DNA of 10,642 bases. Origin: DASSJT01 sp035691065 (lineage in GTDB: Bacteria; Actinomycetota; Actinomycetes; Actinomycetales; Dermatophilaceae). The DNA is taken from the NCBI GenBank assembly GCA_035691065.1, contig DASSJT010000009.1:1-10642 (forward strand), written 5' to 3'. The notes under the pieces were generated by a model that was not told the origin of the DNA, did not search any database, and saw nothing but the letters and a program-made list of their open reading frames with translations. Within the stretch, counting starts at the first letter, position 1, and each line of letters starts with the position of its first letter. Position numbers and translations under genes: made by a program. Of the stretch, positions 6,619 to 10,642 are shown in pieces.

Positions 6619-7359
6619 GTGAAAGTCGCACTCATGGTCACATGCATCAACGACGCGATGTTTCCCGACACCGGCAAGGCCGTGGTCGCGGTGCTGCGCC
6701 GGCTCGGGGTCGACGTCGAGTTCCCCGAGGCGCAGACCTGCTGCGGCCAACCCATGGTCAACACGGGCTACCTCGACGAGGCGGTTCCGGTTGTGCGCAA
6801 CTTCGTCGACGCCTTCGCCGGCTATGACGCGATCGTGACACCCTCCGGCTCGTGCGCCGGGTCGGCCAGGCACCAGCACTCCATCGTGGCGCGCCGCTCC
6901 GGCGATCGCGGCCTGGCCGAGGCTGTGGCGGCCACCAGCCCCAAGGTCTACGAGCTGTCCGAGTTCCTGGTCGACGTCCTGCACGTCACCGATGTGGGTG
7001 CGTCGTTCCCGCACACGGTGGCGTACCACCCGACGTGCCACTCGCTGCGCATGCTGGGCGTCGGCGACCGTCCGCGACAGCTCCTCGAGGGTGTGCACGG
7101 GCTCCGCCTCGTCGACCTCCCGCACGCCGAGGAGTGCTGCGGCTTCGGCGGCACGTTCGCCCTCAAGAACTCCGAGACCTCTGTGGCTATGGGCTCCGAC
7201 AAGGTCGCCAACGTACGTGCCAGCGGCGCGGAAGTCCTTGTCGCCGGGGACAACTCGTGCCTCATGCACATCGGGGGGCTGCTCTCCCGCCAGCGCAGCG
7301 GCATACGGACCATGCACTTGGCCGAAGTCCTGGCCGCCACTGAAGGTGGTGCGGCATGA
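6619..7359 (+). CDS. lutA: L-lactate utilization protein LutA (CCG-domain Fe-S subunit)
   Basis: A 246-residue cytoplasmic subunit of the LutABC L-lactate oxidation system, which converts L-lactate to pyruvate and passes electrons on through iron-sulfur clusters. It has two CCG (cysteine-rich) domains. The first shows C9, CCGQP at 41-43 and C79; the second shows C140, ECCGFGG at C173-C174 and C214. In heterodisulfide-reductase-type proteins such CCG cysteines hold an unusual Fe-S cluster. Length and motifs fit LutA/YkgE. I chose GTG 6619 because a GAAGGGA (6607-6613) sits five bases upstream and the protein then begins MKVALMVTC, as LutA proteins do. The GTG at 6556 would add 21 unrelated residues. 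The stop overlaps the lutB start in ATGA, so the genes are co-translated. No lactate permease or GntR regulator gene is next to it within the window. Confidence 0.93.
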   Translation: MKVALMVTCINDAMFPDTGKAVVAVLRRLGVDVEFPEAQTCCGQPMVNTGYLDEAVPVVRNFVDAFAGYDAIVTPSGSCAGSARHQHSIVARRSGDRGLAEAVAATSPKVYELSEFLVDVLHVTDVGASFPHTVAYHPTCHSLRMLGVGDRPRQLLEGVHGLRLVDLPHAEECCGFGGTFALKNSETSVAMGSDKVANVRASGAEVLVAGDNSCLMHIGGLLSRQRSGIRTMHLAEVLAATEGGAA

Positions 7360-8834
7360 GCGGAACCTTCGTCGGTATGCCGGCCTTCCCGGCGGCTGCG
7401 AAGGCTGCCCTCGCGGACAGCCAGCTACGGGCAAACCTGCGCCACGCGACCACGACGATCCGGGCCAAGCGCGCCGCGGTCGTCGCGGAGGTGGAGGACT
7501 GGGAGACCCTGCGGGTCGCCGGCGCCGCCATCAAGGACAACACCCTGCGCCACCTCGACGAGCACCTCGTGCGGCTCGAGGAGACCCTCACCGCGAGGGG
7601 CGCCACGGTGCACTGGGCTCGCGACGCAGCCGAAGCCTGTGCCGTCGTGGCCGAGATCGCCCGTGCCCATGGCGTCGACGAGGTGGTCAAGGTGAAGTCC
7701 ATGGCCACTCAGGAGATCGGGCTGAACGAAGCCTTGGCTGCGCACGGCATCGCCGCTTGGGAGACCGACTTGGCCGAGCTCATCGTCCAGCTGGGCGACG
7801 ACCTCCCCAGCCACATCCTGGTGCCGGCCATCCACCGCAACCGCGCAGAGATCCGGGCCATCTTCCAGGCCAAGATGGGACATGCTGGCCGCCCGGCGCC
7901 GAGTGACCTGACCGATGAGCCCGCGGCCCTGGCGGCCGCGGCCCGGCTCCACCTGCGGGAGAAGTTCCTGCGGGCGAAGGTTGGCGTGTCGGGCGCGAAC
8001 TTCGCAGTCGCGGAGACCGGGACGCTCGTCGTCGTCGAGAGCGAGGGCAACGGGCGGATGTGCCTGACCCTGTCCGAGGTGCTGGTGTCCGTCGTGGGGA
8101 TCGAGAAGCTGGTGCCGACGTGGGCAGACCTTGACGTGTTCCTCCAGCTGCTCCCACGCTCCTCGACCGGTGAGCGGATGAACCCCTACACCTCGACCTG
8201 GAGCGGCGTGACGCCCGGGGACGGACCCCAGGAGGTTCACGTCGTCCTGCTCGACAACGGCCGCACCCGCGCTCTGGCCGACGACGTGGGCCGGCAGGCC
8301 CTCCGGTGCATCCGGTGCTCGGCGTGCCTCAACGTCTGCCCGGTCTACGAGCGGACCGGTGGCCATGCCTACGGGTCGGTCTACCCGGGGCCTATCGGGG
8401 CGATCCTCAACCCGCTGCTCAAGGGCGTGGGCACCGACCCGCAGACCGACTCGCTTCCCTACGCGTCCAGCCTGTGCGGGGCCTGCTTCGACGCCTGCCC
8501 GGTGCGGATCGACATCCCCTCGGTCCTGGTCGACCTCCGAGCGCAGGTGGTCGACGCCCACCGGGGCGAGCGCGCGCCCAAGGCCGAAGCACTGGCGATG
8601 AAGGCAACCGCCTGGGCGTTCGCGGATTCGCGCCGGATGGCGCTCGGCGAGCGGATGGCCTCCTTCGGCGGCCGGGTCGGCGCGCTCGTCAAGCGGCGGC
8701 AGGCGCCCGGCGGGCGAGACATCTTGGCCCATCTGCCCTGGTTCGGTGCCAAGTGGACCGATGCGCGCGACCTGCCCCTGCCACCAGCGGAGTCGTTCCG
8801 CCAGTGGTGGCGCCGCGAGGGAGGTGCGCGATGA
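7356..8834 (+). CDS. lutB: L-lactate utilization protein LutB (LUD domain plus 4Fe-4S clusters)
   Basis: A 492-residue subunit of the lactate oxidation complex. The N-terminal two thirds are a LUD domain, with VKVKSMATQEIGLN near residue 110 and AETGT (E220-T223 forms ETGT). Next comes a ferredoxin-like part: C318, C321, C324, C328 (CxxCxxCxxxCP), then GGHAYGSVYPGPIGA, then C374, C377, C381 (CxxCxxxCP). The C-terminal region, about 400-492, is typical in length. The family passes electrons between the CCG subunit and the respiratory chain. ATG 7356 overlaps the lutA stop (ATGA), and AAGGTGG lies just upstream. An in-frame ATG at 7377 exists, but homologues usually begin upstream with the GMPAFP segment inside, so the first ATG is preferred. 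The stop again overlaps the lutC start. Nothing is missing or broken. Confidence 0.94.
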   Translation: MSGTFVGMPAFPAAAKAALADSQLRANLRHATTTIRAKRAAVVAEVEDWETLRVAGAAIKDNTLRHLDEHLVRLEETLTARGATVHWARDAAEACAVVAEIARAHGVDEVVKVKSMATQEIGLNEALAAHGIAAWETDLAELIVQLGDDLPSHILVPAIHRNRAEIRAIFQAKMGHAGRPAPSDLTDEPAALAAAARLHLREKFLRAKVGVSGANFAVAETGTLVVVESEGNGRMCLTLSEVLVSVVGIEKLVPTWADLDVFLQLLPRSSTGERMNPYTSTWSGVTPGDGPQEVHVVLLDNGRTRALADDVGRQALRCIRCSACLNVCPVYERTGGHAYGSVYPGPIGAILNPLLKGVGTDPQTDSLPYASSLCGACFDACPVRIDIPSVLVDLRAQVVDAHRGERAPKAEALAMKATAWAFADSRRMALGERMASFGGRVGALVKRRQAPGGRDILAHLPWFGAKWTDARDLPLPPAESFRQWWRREGGAR

Positions 8835-9424
8835 GCGCCCGCGAGGACATCCTCAGGGCCGTGCGCGGTGCCCTTGCTGAGGCGCCCCGCGACCACGTGG
8901 AGGTACCCCGCTCGTATCGCGACCGGCATACCCCTGACGGGCTGGTCGACCTCTTCGCCGAGCGCGTGGCGGACTACCGGGCCACGGTCGTCCGGTGCGC
9001 GTCGGGTGACGTGGAGGCATCCGTCGTCTCGGCTCTGGCCGGTGCGGGCTCGGTGGTGGTCCCGGCCGACCTCGGCGTCAGCATCCCGGGTGCCGTCGCC
9101 GACACCGGCCAGTCGTCGGCTGAGCTGGACCGCATCGATGCCGTGGTGACCACCTGTGCGGTGGGGATCGCCGAGACCGGCACCATCGTCCTGGACCACC
9201 AGGCCGGCCAGGGACGGCGGGCGCTGAGCCTGGTGCCCGACCGTCACGTCTGCATCGTGCGGTCCGACCAGATCGTCGCGGGTGTGCCCGAGGCGGTGGC
9301 GCTGCTCGACGCTCATCGACCCCTGACGTGGATCAGCGGGCCGAGCGCCACGAGCGACATCGAGCTGAACCGCGTCGAGGGGGTTCACGGGCCGCGCAAC
9401 CTCGTGGTGATCATCGCGGAGTGA
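8831..9424 (+). CDS. lutC: L-lactate utilization protein LutC (LUD domain)
   Basis: A 197-residue single-domain LUD protein, the third subunit of the LutABC lactate oxidation system. Diagnostic segments are AETGT (ETGT at 115-118), LVPDRHVCIV (134-143) and the strongly conserved C-terminal block beginning GPSATSDIELNRVEG (170-184) and running on through HGPRNL to residue 191. The N-terminal helix MSAREDILRAVR is also typical. The start ATG 8831 overlaps the lutB stop as ATGA and has a strong GGGAGG (8819-8824) six bases upstream, inside lutB, so expression is matched with lutB. It ends the operon: the next gene begins 48 bases on with its own -10 box. No clear terminator hairpin follows. Confidence 0.94.
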   Translation: MSAREDILRAVRGALAEAPRDHVEVPRSYRDRHTPDGLVDLFAERVADYRATVVRCASGDVEASVVSALAGAGSVVVPADLGVSIPGAVADTGQSSAELDRIDAVVTTCAVGIAETGTIVLDHQAGQGRRALSLVPDRHVCIVRSDQIVAGVPEAVALLDAHRPLTWISGPSATSDIELNRVEGVHGPRNLVVIIAE

Positions 9425-9459
9425 CGGGCCACAAGCCTCTCGAGCCCCCTCCGGCGCGG

Positions 9460-9465
9460 CATAGT
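9460..9465 (+). promoter_or_regulatory. Putative -10 box (CATAGT) for a leaderless transcript
   Basis: CATAGT matches the TATAAT consensus at four of six positions and ends seven bases before ATG 9473. No ribosome-binding site lies before that ATG (GGGGCCT only). This is the arrangement of a leaderless actinobacterial gene, and it argues that the gene after lutC has its own promoter. Confidence 0.45.
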
Positions 9466-9472
9466 GGGGCCT

Positions 9473-10108
9473 ATGTGGTTCCACGGGGGCAGCACAGGAG
9501 ATGACGCAGCCGCCGAGGACTGGCGAAGGCGAACCCGTCCCGAGAACGAAGTCCCCGGGTCGGTGGCCCTGGACGTTGTCATCGGTGAGTCCGAGGACGC
9601 CGTGGTGTTCATCAGTGGTGCGCGGGCCTACACCAACGGCGTCGAGTTCCATGTCGAGGCGCGGGTGCGAACTCCCCCGCGGCGAGGGCAGAGCCACCTG
9701 TGGGGAATCCACGGCGACGGTGAGTCCAGCGACCGGCTGCTGTTCGGGATCGAGTTCGCCGACGGTCGGCGCTGTTCCACCGAGCCCGGGTATCAGGGTC
9801 TGCTGGAACGCCACCAGCCGAACGTGCCCTCATTGATGCCGGACGGAGGTGGTGGCAGCTCGGTCAGTGCCGATGTCTCCATGTTCCTCTCTCCCCTGCC
9901 GCCTCCCGGTCCGCTGCTGCTGGTCTGCGCCTGGCCGGGCCGGGGAGTGCCGGAGACGGTCAGCGAAACCTCCGCGGACGCGATCCTCGAGGCGGCCAGC
10001 CGGGCGCGCGTGCTCTGGCCGCCGCCGCGCTCCTGGGAGCCGGAGCCTCCCCCGGCTCCGGACCTGCCGGCCGGCAGCTGGTTCGCGCAAGGGAACGTCG
10101 GCGACTGA
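9473..10108 (+). CDS. Uncharacterised 211-residue protein, no recognised domain
   Basis: I do not recognise the family. With the ATG at 9473 the product has 211 residues; a GTG at 9464 would add three, but it lies inside the apparent -10 box. GC-rich third positions and correct codon use support it as a real gene. Residues about 28-120 look beta-rich and hold VALDVVIGESEDAVVFISG, HVEARVRT, and LLFGIEFADGRR, followed by a Gly/Ser-rich loop and LLLVCAWPGRGVPET. The C-terminus is Pro-rich (SWEPEPPPAPDLP) and probably unstructured. No signal peptide, membrane helix, metal motif or DNA-binding motif is visible, so it is likely a soluble cytoplasmic protein. Two Cys are present, in RRCSTEP and LLVCAW. 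It follows lutC but seems to have its own promoter, so a role in lactate use is not implied. A 13-base tandem duplication covers its stop codon. Confidence 0.75.
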   Translation: MWFHGGSTGDDAAAEDWRRRTRPENEVPGSVALDVVIGESEDAVVFISGARAYTNGVEFHVEARVRTPPRRGQSHLWGIHGDGESSDRLLFGIEFADGRRCSTEPGYQGLLERHQPNVPSLMPDGGGGSSVSADVSMFLSPLPPPGPLLLVCAWPGRGVPETVSETSADAILEAASRARVLWPPPRSWEPEPPPAPDLPAGSWFAQGNVGD

Positions 10109-10124
10109 CAGCGGCGACTGCCAG
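10099..10124 (+). repeat. 13-base tandem duplication across the stop codon of the uncharacterised gene
   Basis: CGGCGACTGACAG (10099-10111) is followed directly by CGGCGACTGCCAG (10112-10124), identical at 12 of 13 positions. The first copy contains the gene's TGA. The A-to-C difference removes the stop-like TGA from the second copy. The period and the position at a stop codon match the larger array at 4594-4659, though the sequences differ. Confidence 0.8.
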
Positions 10125-10570
10125 CGAGTTGATCGCCAATCCGGGTCGGCGAGCATCCCGTCGATCGCGCCCACCCCGACCGACAGGTGGACTCGGGTGA
10201 GCATGATGAGCCGGACGTCTCTCAAGGTACGGCCGCATGGTCTCCGGCATGGCTGCACCTGGGTTCCGCGGGACTGCGACCTGAGCGACCGGCTCGGCAG
10301 CTGGGCCCGGTGGGTCCTCGGCGCAAGCCCCACGCTCAGCGGCAGGATCGCGGGGAGGGCGGCATGGCAGATGTTCCGAGCGGGCGGGCGCGGTTCGACG
10401 CCCTCCCAGTTGTTCAGCGCCCAAGACCATCGTGCCCCCACGAGCCTTTCGGCAGAAGCGCACCCAAGCTGCATTCAAGATTCCAGCATGCGCTCCTCGG
10501 CAGTTCTGGATCCGCTCACTGCGCCGCATGATTTCGTACGAGTTCAGGCTGTCGGGGTATTGCGCATGCC
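10109..10570. other. Long intergenic region with no supported gene
   Basis: About 460 bases in which every open frame lacks the third-position GC bias of the neighbours and gives low-complexity or unfamiliar protein. Between about 10440 and 10570 the base composition is less GC-rich than the coding regions, as expected near a promoter. One 28-codon minus-strand stretch (10136-10219) looks coding-like but has no proper gene around it. I see no tRNA, terminal inverted repeats or attachment site. Confidence 0.5.
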
Positions 10571-10600
10571 TTGACACCTTTTCGTGGCCCGGAGCACTCT
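10571..10600 (+). promoter_or_regulatory. Possible sigma-70 promoter for a gene entering from the right edge
   Basis: A perfect TTGACA -35 box at 10571-10576 is followed by CCTTTT and, 18 bases on, a weak CACTCT (10595-10600) as -10. The exact TTGACA is notable in such GC-rich DNA. The -10 fit is poor, so the call is tentative. It lies about 36-66 bases before an ATG with a ribosome-binding site. Confidence 0.4.
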
Positions 10601-10636
10601 CGAACCTGTGGCAGGCCGCCGCCATCCAGGAGAGCC

Positions 10637-10642
10637 ATGGGC
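10637..10642 (+). CDS. Start of a gene cut by the right edge (two codons visible)
   Basis: ATG at 10637-10639 and one Gly codon are all that can be seen. AGGAGAG at 10628-10634 is a good ribosome-binding site, though its spacing to the ATG is short, and TTGACA lies upstream. Nothing can be said about the product. Confidence 0.35.

Noticed and set aside
10220..10250. PHGLRHG in a plus-strand frame, resembling the HxLRH box of tyrosine recombinases
   Set aside because: The flanking sequence does not continue as a recombinase, there is no upstream Arg or downstream Tyr motif, and codon bias is not that of a gene.
10383..10405. A GGTTCGA segment within a GC-rich hairpin, resembling a tRNA T-arm
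   Set aside because: The stem does not pair in T-arm register, and no acceptor stem, anticodon arm or CCA end can be found around it.

Overview
The window is high-GC DNA, with G or C in most third codon positions, GTG starts, ATGA/GTGA gene overlaps and TANNNT-type leaderless promoters. This points to an actinobacterium (Actinomycetota). The gene set would suit a soil or marine member of a group such as Intrasporangiaceae, but genus or family cannot be fixed from the sequence alone. I see no tRNA, rRNA, CRISPR array, insertion sequence or prophage gene. It reads as ordinary chromosome.

Layout: (1) 1-1388, minus strand, is an exported Asp-box (BNR) beta-propeller protein whose C-terminus runs off the left edge. 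(2) Divergent from it, 1542-2681 (+) is a CapA-family metallophosphatase-like protein with what looks like a leaderless promoter. (3) After a 326-base gap, 3008-4186 (+) is a membrane Ser/Thr protein kinase that overlaps, through a GTGA junction, a small lipoprotein gene (4183-4599). That gene ends in a run of 13-base repeats that fold into hairpins. (4) 4748-6415 (+) is a GH13 alpha-glucosidase with a complete catalytic triad. (5) 6619-9424 (+) is a tightly packed lutABC operon for L-lactate oxidation through an iron-sulfur enzyme. (6) 9473-10108 (+) is an unrecognised 211-residue protein, also apparently leaderless. (7) 10109-10636 holds no convincing gene, but its right end has a TTGACA box and a ribosome-binding site before an ATG six bases from the edge.

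How the genes fit together: lutA, lutB and lutC make one enzyme system, coupled by ATGA overlaps. The kinase and lipoprotein are translationally coupled and probably work together at the membrane, with the lipoprotein outside and the kinase domain inside. The other genes look like independent units (surface or exported propeller, CapA-like protein, alpha-glucoside breakdown).

I found no convincing wholly new system. The observations most worth checking are: 13-base tandem duplications lying across the stop codons of two unrelated genes, one of them forming tandem U-less hairpins; the coupled kinase-lipoprotein pair; an over-frequent GGCATA(C) word that accounts for every in-frame ATA isoleucine codon I found on the plus-strand genes; and two direct repeats exactly 21 bases apart upstream of lutA.
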